Part shown: piece after piece, positions 25,264 through 32,898 of the stretch | Numbering within the stretch: the stretch's first letter is position 1 | How the letters are laid out: each line of letters starts with the position of its first letter | Translations under genes and position numbers: made by a program | Notes under the pieces: model-generated | What the model saw: the letters and a program-made list of their open reading frames with translations, nothing else | Told to the model about the DNA's origin: nothing | The model's database searches: none | Source: Candidatus Mediterraneibacter excrementavium | GTDB taxonomy: Bacteria; Bacillota; Clostridia; Lachnospirales; Lachnospiraceae | Length of the DNA stretch: 64,000 nt | Assembly (NCBI GenBank): GCA_019120275.1 | Contig: DWVL01000082.1 | Location: 1-64,000, forward strand | Direction: 5' to 3'

Positions 25264-27481
25264 GTGCAGCCGCCTCCTTTCCTGTATGTAATTCTGCTTC
25301 CGAGAGCTGGGACACGGCGATCTGCCGGTAGACCTCGCAGTTCTCCAGCAGCTCCCGATGGGTGCCGGTGCCGGCGATCCGCCCGTCGTCCAGCACGATG
25401 ATCTGCTCCGCATTCATGATCGTACTGATCCGCTGCGCCACGATCACCACCGTGCTCTCTTTCGTCTTCTGGCGGAGCGCCTTCCGGAGCGTCACGTCCG
25501 TCTTAAAATCAAGGGCGGAGAAACTGTCATCGAAAATAAATACTTCCGGATGCTTTGCAACTGCCCTGGCAATAGACAGACGCTGCTTCTGACCGCCGGA
25601 TACATTGGAACCGCCCTGAGAGATGCGGCTGTGATACCGTTCGCTCTTGTGCTCAATGAATTCCTCCGCCTGAGCGATCCGGGCAGCCTCAACCATCTCG
25701 GCTTCACTTCCTTCCGGATTGCCAAACAGGATATTGGACGCGATATCTCCCGAGAACAACACACCTTTCTGCGGCACATAGCCAAGTTTCTCCCTCAGTT
25801 CATGCTGAGAAACTTTACGGATGTCCACCCCGTCCAGCATAATGCTTCCTTCTGTTACATCGTAGAATCTTGGTATCAGATTGACCAGCGTGGACTTGCC
25901 GCTTCCGGTGCTCCCGATAATGGCCGTCGTCTCACCTGGTTTTGCCGTAAATGTAATATCCTCCAGTACATTTTCATCTGCACCAGGATACCGGAAAGAC
26001 ACATGTTCAAAATGCAGAACCCCTTTTCCTGCATCAGAGAACATAGCCGGCTGTTCCGGATCCAGAATAGACGTTGTACTGTCCAGTACTTCCTGAACGC
26101 GGTCGGCAGCAACAGCCGCTCTGGGCAGCATGATAGACAGCATGCACAGCATCAGGAATCCCATGATGATCTGCAGCGTATACTGGATAAAAGCCATCAT
26201 ATCTCCCACCTGCATCTGACCGCCGTCAATGCCATGGGCGCCATTCCATGTGATCAGCACGGAGACCCCATTCATGATCAGCATCATCACAGGCATCATA
26301 AATGTCATGGCCCGGTTGACAAACAGGTTCGTCCTCGTCAGATCACGGTTTGCCTGATCAAAGCGCTCCTCTTCATGCTTCTGCGTACTGAAGGCGCGGA
26401 TCACCGGCAGGCCGGTCAGGATCTCACGCATCACCAGATTTACCTTATCGACCAGGGACTGCATGATGCGGAACTTCGGCATGGCCACCAGGAACAGGAG
26501 CAGGATGACCAGCCCGATCAGCACCACCGCCAGGCCGATGATCCAGGACATGGACACATTGGTCTGGAATACCTGGATCACTCCGCCGATGGCAAGGATC
26601 GGCGCATAAAGCACGATCCGCAGGAGCATCACGATGATCAGTTGGATCTGCTGGATGTCATTGGTGCTCCGGGTGATCAGGGATGCGGTTGAAAAATGAT
26701 CGAACTCATTGTTGGAAAACCCGACCACCTTCCGGAAGACCCTTCCTCTCAGATCCCGGCCCGTAGCAGCGCCCACCCGGGACGCCATGAATCCAACCAG
26801 GACGCTGGCCGCCATCCCGAGGAGCGCAAGACCGGCCATCTTTCCGCCGGTGGTCATCAGGTAACAGATCTGTAGTCCGTCCATATCGACCCCCAGATTT
26901 TCGTAGGCAGATCCCACAAAACTTACTGCCGCCTGATCGAGGATCGTATCCGGCAGTTCCGCAGTCATCTCCTCCATACCGGAAATAAGCGTCTCCCGCT
27001 GCTCTTCCGGCATCATCTGAAGGATATCGAATACGGTCATATCATCCGAAGCCATGCCGTCCGGCAGCGCGGCCTTCAGCTGCTCTTCAATCTGTGCGGT
27101 CATCTCGCTTCCGGACTCGAATCCGGCGGTCAGCATCATCGGGCCCGCCAGCACATCCCGGAGCTCTGTCATGTTTTCATCGGTCATGCCTGCTTTTATC
27201 ACATAAGCCGGCACATCATAGATATTCTCATCTTCCATATAACTGTCAAGAACGGTCTGCTGTTCATCCGACGGGACAAACAGAAGCAGCCGGTCCATCT
27301 CTTCCAAGGAGATCTGTTCCGGCACCTGGTCCTCCACGCCGCCCTGCTGGATGCCCACGTTGACGATGTCCGACGTGTAGGCCGGCAGCGACAGATCACA
27401 GTACGCCTGGATAAACAGCACGGCGATGATCAGAAGGAGCGCCTTCCAGTGCTCCGCCGCATACTTAAATAAATTCTTCAT
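25256..27481 (-). CDS. Heterodimeric ABC exporter subunit, degenerate Walker B and long outer loop
   Basis: 741 residues, about 140 longer than a typical half-exporter. The extra length is a hydrophilic insertion after the first membrane segment (about residues 40-200), predicted to be outside the membrane. Walker A is GSTGSGKST, the signature VSGGQ is canonical, and Walker B is VFIFDDSFSALD, with Asp in place of the catalytic Glu. It is translated just before its partner. The MarR gene lies 24 bases upstream and likely controls both. Confidence 0.92.
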   Translation of the reverse strand: MKNLFKYAAEHWKALLLIIAVLFIQAYCDLSLPAYTSDIVNVGIQQGGVEDQVPEQISLEEMDRLLLFVPSDEQQTVLDSYMEDENIYDVPAYVIKAGMTDENMTELRDVLAGPMMLTAGFESGSEMTAQIEEQLKAALPDGMASDDMTVFDILQMMPEEQRETLISGMEEMTAELPDTILDQAAVSFVGSAYENLGVDMDGLQICYLMTTGGKMAGLALLGMAASVLVGFMASRVGAATGRDLRGRVFRKVVGFSNNEFDHFSTASLITRSTNDIQQIQLIIVMLLRIVLYAPILAIGGVIQVFQTNVSMSWIIGLAVVLIGLVILLLFLVAMPKFRIMQSLVDKVNLVMREILTGLPVIRAFSTQKHEEERFDQANRDLTRTNLFVNRAMTFMMPVMMLIMNGVSVLITWNGAHGIDGGQMQVGDMMAFIQYTLQIIMGFLMLCMLSIMLPRAAVAADRVQEVLDSTTSILDPEQPAMFSDAGKGVLHFEHVSFRYPGADENVLEDITFTAKPGETTAIIGSTGSGKSTLVNLIPRFYDVTEGSIMLDGVDIRKVSQHELREKLGYVPQKGVLFSGDIASNILFGNPEGSEAEMVEAARIAQAEEFIEHKSERYHSRISQGGSNVSGGQKQRLSIARAVAKHPEVFIFDDSFSALDFKTDVTLRKALRQKTKESTVVIVAQRISTIMNAEQIIVLDDGRIAGTGTHRELLENCEVYRQIAVSQLSEAELHTGKEAAAHA

Positions 27482-27505
27482 AGCAAGTCATTCCTCTCTG
27501 TAAAT

Positions 27506-27940
27506 CTATTTCCGGTCCAGATTGTCGCTGATCTGAAGGAGCAGCCGCTTCAGAAGCGCGACCTCCTCCCCGGTCATATTGCAGAACATCAGCTCTTCCA
27601 TCTGCTGCGCCACTGTCCAGACGCCCTGGATGCAGGATTTTCCTTTCTCCGTCAGGGACAGGCGCATCACCCGCTGATCTTTCGGATCCGGATGGCGGGT
27701 CAGATATCCGTCCCGCTCCATCTTCTGGATCGAAGCGGTGATGGACGGCGGCGTCACATTGAGCCTTGCCGCCAGTTCCTTTTGGGACATGGAATCACTC
27801 CGGTGCAGGGTAAAAAGAACGCCCGCCTGACTTTTATTCAGGTCGAACTCCTGATACATCTCCTGCGCCCGGTTCATCATCTTGTGCATGACGATCCCCA
27901 TCATCCCGATCGCGGGGATCTCATCACGGCAGTGATTCAT
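27506..27940 (-). CDS. MarR-family regulator of the ABC exporter
   Basis: 144 residues with the MarR winged helix: MSQKELAARLNVTPPSITASIQKME is the recognition region, and DPKDQRVMRLSLTEKG is the wing. Members repress drug-export operons and release DNA on binding phenolic or hydrophobic ligands. AAGGAGG precedes the start, and two overlapping palindromes lie just upstream. Confidence 0.92.
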   Translation of the reverse strand: MNHCRDEIPAIGMMGIVMHKMMNRAQEMYQEFDLNKSQAGVLFTLHRSDSMSQKELAARLNVTPPSITASIQKMERDGYLTRHPDPKDQRVMRLSLTEKGKSCIQGVWTVAQQMEELMFCNMTGEEVALLKRLLLQISDNLDRK

Positions 27941-27968
27941 GGCAACTCCTCCTTATAGTCCATATTAA

Positions 27969-27997
27969 TTAGTTAGCAAACTAAACGATAGTTTAGT
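27969..27997. promoter_or_regulatory. Double MarR-type operator
   Basis: Two perfect palindromes overlap: TTAGTT-AGCA-AACTAA (27969-27984) and ACTAAAC-GATA-GTTTAGT (27980-27997). They lie about 30-60 bases before the marR start, where repression of the marR-exporter operon is expected. Confidence 0.75.
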
Positions 27998-28077
27998 ACT
28001 GTTCCACAAATCTGTCAACGGATTACAGGGTGATTTCACATTTATTTTATACTTTTTTCACAAAATTCAGAATAACT

Positions 28078-28118
28078 GAAGGGAGCCGGCACACTGATTT
28101 AGTGTGCCGGCTCCCTTC
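28078..28118 (-). terminator. Terminator after the DUF4143 ATPase
   Basis: A perfect 18-bp stem (28078-28095 with 28101-28118) and a 5-base loop GATTT. On the minus strand it is followed by a moderately U-rich stretch (GTTATTCTGAATTTTG). Confidence 0.75.
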
Positions 28119-28138
28119 ACCTGACAGTTCTGCCGATA

Positions 28139-29353
28139 TTATATTTCGTGTTTATCCAGCAGGAAATCAATAATATTATAATGAATGATGCCGTTTCTGC
28201 TCATATCTACAATGTCACTGCTGATTACATATTTAGGATAATTATCGTCAATATTCTCCAGATTTCCGAATTCTCTGACGATACAGTCTTCTGTCAGGAC
28301 ATATGCGACCTGGATATACAGTTTCTTCTGTCCTTTGTAACATACAAAGTCAATTTCCTGTGAATCCAGCTTTCCCACTTTCACGTCATATCCCCGGCTC
28401 AGCATCTCCAGATACACTACATTTTCAAACAGCTTGCTGGAATCTGTCTGCTCACTTGCCTTATTTATATTGCGAAGTCCGATATCGCCGGCATAATATT
28501 TCTCTGTTGAAGCCAGAATGCTTTTCCCTTTAATATCATATCTCTCCACTTTTGACAGGATCATTCCTTCCTGAAGCTTATCAATATAATTCAATAATGT
28601 TTCCACTGTAGTAGAGAATCCTGCCGCCTTCAGCGTACGGCTGATAGAGCGTGCAGAAAATGGATTCCCGATATTGTCCAGAAGAAATTCCAGAAGTTTT
28701 CTCAGTAAATTTTCATTTTTGATCGCATATCTGGAAAGAATATCTTTCATTACAACCGAATCATATACATCTTCAAGATATGTGCGCACCGAATGTTCAT
28801 CCGGCAGCAACAGGCGCATTGGCAGGCCGCCGTATTTCAGATAATCTGCAAAAAGCTGCTCTCTTCTGTACGGAATACTGTTTTTTTCGTAAAACTCCTG
28901 TATCTCTGACAGAACAAAAGGATACACATGAAAAGAAACATATCTTCCCGCCATATTTGTTGCCAGTTCGCCCGACAGCAGTTTACTGTTCGATCCTGTA
29001 ACGTAGATATCACAATCCAGATCGATCCTGAACGAAGGGATGACTGAGTGCCATTCTTTCACATGCTGGATCTCATCAAAGAAGAGATAAACCCTTCCTC
29101 CTGCCTGTTCTGCACGCTCCATAACATATTGATAAAAGGCATCCGCATCTTCAAGTTTTTTAAAACGCCGTGACTCAAAATTGATCTCTATGATATTTTT
29201 TTCCGGCACTCCCTGATCCAGAAGAATGTCGCGGATCTGTGAAAGCAAAATAGTCTTCCCGCTTCTTCTGAGTCCGATCAGTACCTTGATCAGATCTTTA
29301 TCAATAAACGGACTTATCTGATCCAGATAGCGATTTCGTTTTATCATCTCCAT
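28139..29353 (-). CDS. AAA-type ATPase with C-terminal DUF4143
   Basis: About 404 residues. Walker A is GLRRSGKTIL near residue 30 and Walker B is VYLFFDEIQHV near 92. The C-terminal half contains DUF4143 (a KLDSQEIDFVCY nuclease-like segment with an E-x-DF core). Proteins of this family are widespread in gut anaerobes and of unknown function. The start ATG at 29353 is preferred over a GTG three codons earlier because of its spacing from GAGG. The gene stands alone with its own promoter, a structured leader and a terminator. Confidence 0.88.
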   Translation of the reverse strand: MEMIKRNRYLDQISPFIDKDLIKVLIGLRRSGKTILLSQIRDILLDQGVPEKNIIEINFESRRFKKLEDADAFYQYVMERAEQAGGRVYLFFDEIQHVKEWHSVIPSFRIDLDCDIYVTGSNSKLLSGELATNMAGRYVSFHVYPFVLSEIQEFYEKNSIPYRREQLFADYLKYGGLPMRLLLPDEHSVRTYLEDVYDSVVMKDILSRYAIKNENLLRKLLEFLLDNIGNPFSARSISRTLKAAGFSTTVETLLNYIDKLQEGMILSKVERYDIKGKSILASTEKYYAGDIGLRNINKASEQTDSSKLFENVVYLEMLSRGYDVKVGKLDSQEIDFVCYKGQKKLYIQVAYVLTEDCIVREFGNLENIDDNYPKYVISSDIVDMSRNGIIHYNIIDFLLDKHEI

Positions 29354-29368
29354 ACATTTCACATCCTC

Positions 29369-29534
29369 TAATAATATTGTCTTTATTATACCACGTGCGT
29401 AGAGAAGGAAGCGCTGCGAAGCAGCATTTACTTCTCAAGCCGTGGCTTGCCGGTATAATCTCCGCACAGCGGAGCAGCCCGGATTCCGGGCTGGATTGCG
29501 CTCTGCGCAATCATTATACCTTACAATATTATTA
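29369..29534. repeat. Multi-hairpin element with 12-bp terminal inverted repeats
   Basis: The termini TAATAATATTGT (29369-29380) and ACAATATTATTA (29523-29534) are perfect inverted repeats. Between them five hairpins follow one another: GCTGC/GCAGC (29413-29425) inside GAGAAG/CTTCTC (29402-29436); CAAGC/GCTTG (29436-29449); CTCCGC/GCGGAG (29460-29474); CAGCCCGGA/TCCGGGCTG (29475-29493); GATTGCGC/GCGCAATC (29494-29512). ATTATACC occurs near both ends (29385, 29513) and inverted in the middle (29452-29459). It may be a MITE-like repeat or a structured 5' leader of the ATPase gene. Confidence 0.8.
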
Positions 29535-29541
29535 TTTTCAA
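29513..29541 (-). promoter_or_regulatory. Promoter of the DUF4143 ATPase
   Basis: On the minus strand, TTGAAA (29536-29541) and TATAAT (29513-29518) are 17 bases apart. Transcription from here would carry the hairpins of 29369-29512 as a leader of about 150 bases. Confidence 0.6.
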
Positions 29542-29560
29542 CTTTTTGTCGGTCTATACC

Positions 29561-29593
29561 CGGACAATATTCTGATTTTCTAAAGATTGTCCG
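29561..29593 (-). repeat. Hairpin downstream of the YhgE gene
   Basis: CGGACAAT (29561-29568) and ATTGTCCG (29586-29593) are perfect inverted arms. A further CCGGACA lies at 29601-29607. No U-run follows, so it is only a weak terminator candidate for the yhgE transcript. Confidence 0.45.
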
Positions 29594-29616
29594 TTCTTAT
29601 CCGGACATTTTACCTG

Positions 29617-32013
29617 TCATGCCAGTCCGTGTTCTTCCAGCCACGCCATCCATGTGCTCTTCCCTTCTCGCACTTTCCGGGCCCGCACGGTGAACTCCAG
29701 GATCGTAAGCCCCGTAAAGACAAGGAACAGAACCAGCAGGAATATGAGGCAGCCGCGGATGCTCTCCCCGCCGCTTATGGTGCTCCGGAACGCTTCCACC
29801 GTATAGGTAAACGGCACCCAGTCATGAAGATAAGGCACGAATGATCCGGACAGTTCATACGGATAGGTTCCCACGGAACCGGCCAGCTGGATCACCATGA
29901 AGATCAGCATCAGGAAGCTGCCCACGCGCCCCAGCAGACTGGTGAAGAAGTACATCACCGACATGAATGCCAGCGACGCCGCACACGCCACCAAAACCGT
30001 TTTTCCGGCCTCCACCGGCGTAAAGCCGTCAAATACATGCAGTGCGCCGATCATGACCACGGCCTGAAGAAGCGCCGTCAGGTAGAGCACAGACGCTTTG
30101 CTGACCCACCAGCGGAATCCGGATTTCATCTGCCCCGCATAACTGGTCAGCGGATACATCAGGCTGAACGCGATACAGCCGACCCACAGACCCACGGACA
30201 TCATGTACGGCGCCATGGCATGGCCGTTATTGGCCACCTCGGTGATCTGCGTCTCTTCCGTATCCACCGGCGCGGCAAACATATCCGCCGCCTGATCCGA
30301 TGTATTTGTCTCCCGGATCTGATCCGCGCCGCTTCCCAGTTCTTTTGACAGCGTATCCGCACCCTCCGATACCTGGCCGATCCCGTCACCCAGTTCACGG
30401 CTGCCCTCCGAAAGCTTTCCCGCGCCGCTGCTGATCTGGCCGGCTCCGTCCGAAAGCTTCGCCGCGCCTTCCGTCAGCGCTTTACTGTTCGAGGTGAGCT
30501 GACCGGCTCCGGAGACAAGCGCGTCCGTTCCGTCTTTTAGTTTTCCGCTTCCCTGTGCCAGTTCTCCCAGGCCGCTGTCCAGATCCGCAGCGCCTTTCCG
30601 GAGCGCCGATGTTCCCTCTTTCTGAAGCCGATCCGCCCCTGATGCGGCAGTGGAGATGCCTCCGGCCAGCGCCGGCGCCTGCTCCGCCAGCGCGGAAGTC
30701 CCGGCCTGAAGCTGGCCGATCCCGCTTTCAAGAGAGTCCGCCCCGTCCTGCACGGCGGAGATCCCCTCCTGAAGATCCGGGATCTTCGATGCCAGCTGTG
30801 CACTCCCGGCTGCCGCATCATCGACGCCGTACGTATAGGCAGAGAGCCCTTCCGAAAATGCATCTGCCTGCTGCTGCACTGCCGCGATCTGTGCCTTTAC
30901 TTCCTCCGGCACACCTTCCGCCCCGGCAAGGGCCGACAGCGCCTGGCTGATCCCGGCGGCCCCGTCACGCAGCGACTGGGACCTGGAAGCAGCGGACTGA
31001 AGACCGGAACTGAGCGCATCTGCCCCATCCTTCAGGCCAGCCGCCCCGTCAGACAGGGATGCGATCCCGCCGGAGAGCTGCGCCGCGCCGTCGCTTAATG
31101 AAACCGCACCGGCATTGAGTGCATCCGCCGCATCCGGCAGAGCGGACGCAGCCGCATTCAATTCAGATAGTCCGGCATTGAGCGCCGACATGTTGTCATC
31201 CACATCCGCCGCGCCGGACGCCAGATCAGAACCGCCTTTCTGCGCATCATTTACCCCGCTGTCCAGTGCATTCACACCGCTTTGTAGTTCTTCCGCACCG
31301 GCTGCCGCTGCGCTGACGCCGTCCGTATACTGTCCCAGTCCCACTTCCAGCTCCCTGCTGCCATCCGCGAATACAAGGGCGCTGTCCGCGAGCACCTGCA
31401 GATTATCCGTGATCGTCTGACTGCCGTCGGCCAGCCGGTCCGCTCCGTCTTTCAGTTCATCCGAGCCGTCCGCCGCCTCCTGCATTCCGTCGCCCACCTC
31501 TGCAAGCTTGTCAAACAGGACTTCCGTATAGGTCTTCGTCACCTCTTCCCGCACCGAGCTTTCCAGTTCCTTCATGGCGGTCTCGCTCATCTTGGACGCG
31601 ATATAGTTCGTCCCCGGATTCGTTTCGTAGGCCAGTGTCATTTTCTCCGGATTCGCATCCGTCAGCGATGCGGCATGGGCCGAGAAGTCCTCCGGGATGG
31701 TGATGACCATATAGTAGGTGCCGTCCTTAAGCCCCTGCTGCGCCTCCGTCTCCGACGGGAACCGGAAGTCCAGAGCATCATTGTCTTTCAACTCATCCAT
31801 CAGATTTTTACCAATATCCAGTTCCTGATCCGCATAGGTGACCGGCACGTCATGGTTGATGACCGCCACCGGCAGCTTGTCGATATTTCCGTACGGATCC
31901 CACATGGATCCGAGGAAAAGCGTGGTATAGATCGTCGGGATCGCGATGACCGCGACGGTGACGATCAGAAGGATTTTATTTTTGAACAGTTTACGCCATT
32001 CCTGTTTCAGCAT
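29617..32013 (-). CDS. YhgE/Pip-family membrane protein
   Basis: 798 residues. One membrane segment near residues 15-36 leads into the conserved Pip N-terminal domain (VAVINHDVPVTY). A very long region follows (about 175-570) built from repeats of roughly 7-11 residues with L..G...L..G spacing (for example GADRLADGS, GAEELQSGV, GAAQLSGGI), expected to be helical coiled coil. About five membrane segments close the protein. Lactococcal Pip is a phage receptor; YhgE and EsaA relatives act in envelope or secretion functions. It is divergent from a TetR gene, the likely regulator. Confidence 0.9.
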   Translation of the reverse strand: MLKQEWRKLFKNKILLIVTVAVIAIPTIYTTLFLGSMWDPYGNIDKLPVAVINHDVPVTYADQELDIGKNLMDELKDNDALDFRFPSETEAQQGLKDGTYYMVITIPEDFSAHAASLTDANPEKMTLAYETNPGTNYIASKMSETAMKELESSVREEVTKTYTEVLFDKLAEVGDGMQEAADGSDELKDGADRLADGSQTITDNLQVLADSALVFADGSRELEVGLGQYTDGVSAAAAGAEELQSGVNALDSGVNDAQKGGSDLASGAADVDDNMSALNAGLSELNAAASALPDAADALNAGAVSLSDGAAQLSGGIASLSDGAAGLKDGADALSSGLQSAASRSQSLRDGAAGISQALSALAGAEGVPEEVKAQIAAVQQQADAFSEGLSAYTYGVDDAAAGSAQLASKIPDLQEGISAVQDGADSLESGIGQLQAGTSALAEQAPALAGGISTAASGADRLQKEGTSALRKGAADLDSGLGELAQGSGKLKDGTDALVSGAGQLTSNSKALTEGAAKLSDGAGQISSGAGKLSEGSRELGDGIGQVSEGADTLSKELGSGADQIRETNTSDQAADMFAAPVDTEETQITEVANNGHAMAPYMMSVGLWVGCIAFSLMYPLTSYAGQMKSGFRWWVSKASVLYLTALLQAVVMIGALHVFDGFTPVEAGKTVLVACAASLAFMSVMYFFTSLLGRVGSFLMLIFMVIQLAGSVGTYPYELSGSFVPYLHDWVPFTYTVEAFRSTISGGESIRGCLIFLLVLFLVFTGLTILEFTVRARKVREGKSTWMAWLEEHGLA

Positions 32014-32066
32014 TTGTCAGATCTCCCTTCTATTTCACAACATTTATTCTATTAATAGATATTGTG

Positions 32067-32116
32067 TTGATTTTCTTGACGTGATGAATTATAGTGAAAC
32101 CAGAGAAAAGATACAA
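32067..32116. promoter_or_regulatory. Overlapping divergent promoters of yhgE and tetR
   Basis: Minus strand, toward yhgE: TTGTAT (32111-32116), 17 bases, TATAAT (32088-32093). Plus strand, toward tetR: TTGATT (32067-32072), 17 bases, TATAGT (32090-32095). The two -10 boxes overlap, so one bound protein can affect both directions. Confidence 0.7.
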
Positions 32117-32149
32117 CCATTAATGTCATACGGTTTTGTCTGTTAATGG

Positions 32150-32180
32150 ATAAATAAGCGACACAGTGTCTATTATTTAT
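32150..32180. promoter_or_regulatory. TetR-type operator
   Basis: A 31-bp palindrome: arms ATAAATAA and TTATTTAT outside, GACAC-A-GTGTC in the centre, with two unpaired bases on each side. It lies in the tetR leader, upstream of the yhgE -35 box, and is a natural target for the adjacent TetR protein. Confidence 0.75.
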
Positions 32181-32215
32181 TTTTATTTTAGAAATTAAAA
32201 AAGGAGAACTGTACC

Positions 32216-32815
32216 ATGGCAAAAAATATGGACCGGCGGGTCCGCAAGACAAGGGCCCAGCTCCGTCAGGGACTGGCTGAGCTTCTGAAAGAAAAAAGCA
32301 TAAAGGAGATCACAGTCAAAGAACTGGTGGAAAAAGTGGATATCAACCGCTCCACCTTCTACCTGCACTATACGGATATCTATGACATGATGGAAAAGAT
32401 CGAGAATGAGCTGACCGGGGAGATCGAGGATCTGATCCATACACATCCGGTAAGCCCCTTCAATGAAGACAGCTTCCCCTTCATCGAGGATATTTTCTCC
32501 ATCCTTGCGGAAAACCGGGACATCTGCGCCGCCCTGCTCGGGCCCAACGGCGACATCTCCTTCCTGCACCGGATCGAGGCGCTCCTCTCCGAGCACAGCC
32601 TGAACGCACTGAAGCAGACATTTCCGGAGAAGATGGACGACCTGACATACTACTATGCCTTCTGTCTATCCGGCTGCATCGGCCTGGTCAAGACCTGGCT
32701 GTCGGAAGGATCTTCCGTTAGCCCACAACACATGGCGGAACTTACATTTAAACTCATCATGAATGCGCTGCGTGGATTTTATCCCGATCTTTCCGTAAAA
32801 CATCATGATTTTTAA
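32216..32815 (+). CDS. TetR/AcrR-family transcriptional regulator
   Basis: 199 residues. The N-terminal helix-turn-helix includes TVKELVEKVDINRSTFYLHY, followed by a helical ligand-binding half. It resembles the TetR type with a DUF-like C-terminal domain found beside YhgE genes. GGAGAA precedes the ATG. It probably represses yhgE and itself through the 31-bp palindrome. The ligand is unknown. Confidence 0.9.
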   Translation: MAKNMDRRVRKTRAQLRQGLAELLKEKSIKEITVKELVEKVDINRSTFYLHYTDIYDMMEKIENELTGEIEDLIHTHPVSPFNEDSFPFIEDIFSILAENRDICAALLGPNGDISFLHRIEALLSEHSLNALKQTFPEKMDDLTYYYAFCLSGCIGLVKTWLSEGSSVSPQHMAELTFKLIMNALRGFYPDLSVKHHDF

Positions 32816-32834
32816 GGAATATTGGAAAAAACGC

Positions 32835-32865
32835 TTGACTGTAAAGTCTCTTTACAGCTTATGCT
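32835..32865 (+). promoter_or_regulatory. MerR-type promoter with 19-bp spacer
   Basis: TTGACT (32835-32840) and TATGCT (32860-32865) are separated by 19 bases instead of 17. Across the spacer lies the perfect palindrome CTGTAAAG-TCT-CTTTACAG (32839-32857). This is the classic design of a promoter that a MerR protein twists into activity. It drives the MerR-RDD gene itself. Confidence 0.85.
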
Positions 32866-32898
32866 CGGATCAGAAAAGACAGAAGGAGACGACCTGAT

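Noticed and set aside
23521..25401. A 626-residue open frame on the plus strand
   Set aside because: It is antisense to the ABC exporter gene, full of His, Asp and Arg, and has no domain or ribosome site; it is a shadow of GC-rich coding DNA.
29617..32013. Phage gene cluster because of the 'phage infection protein' name
   Set aside because: YhgE/Pip is a chromosomal membrane protein, and no phage structural or integrase genes are nearby.
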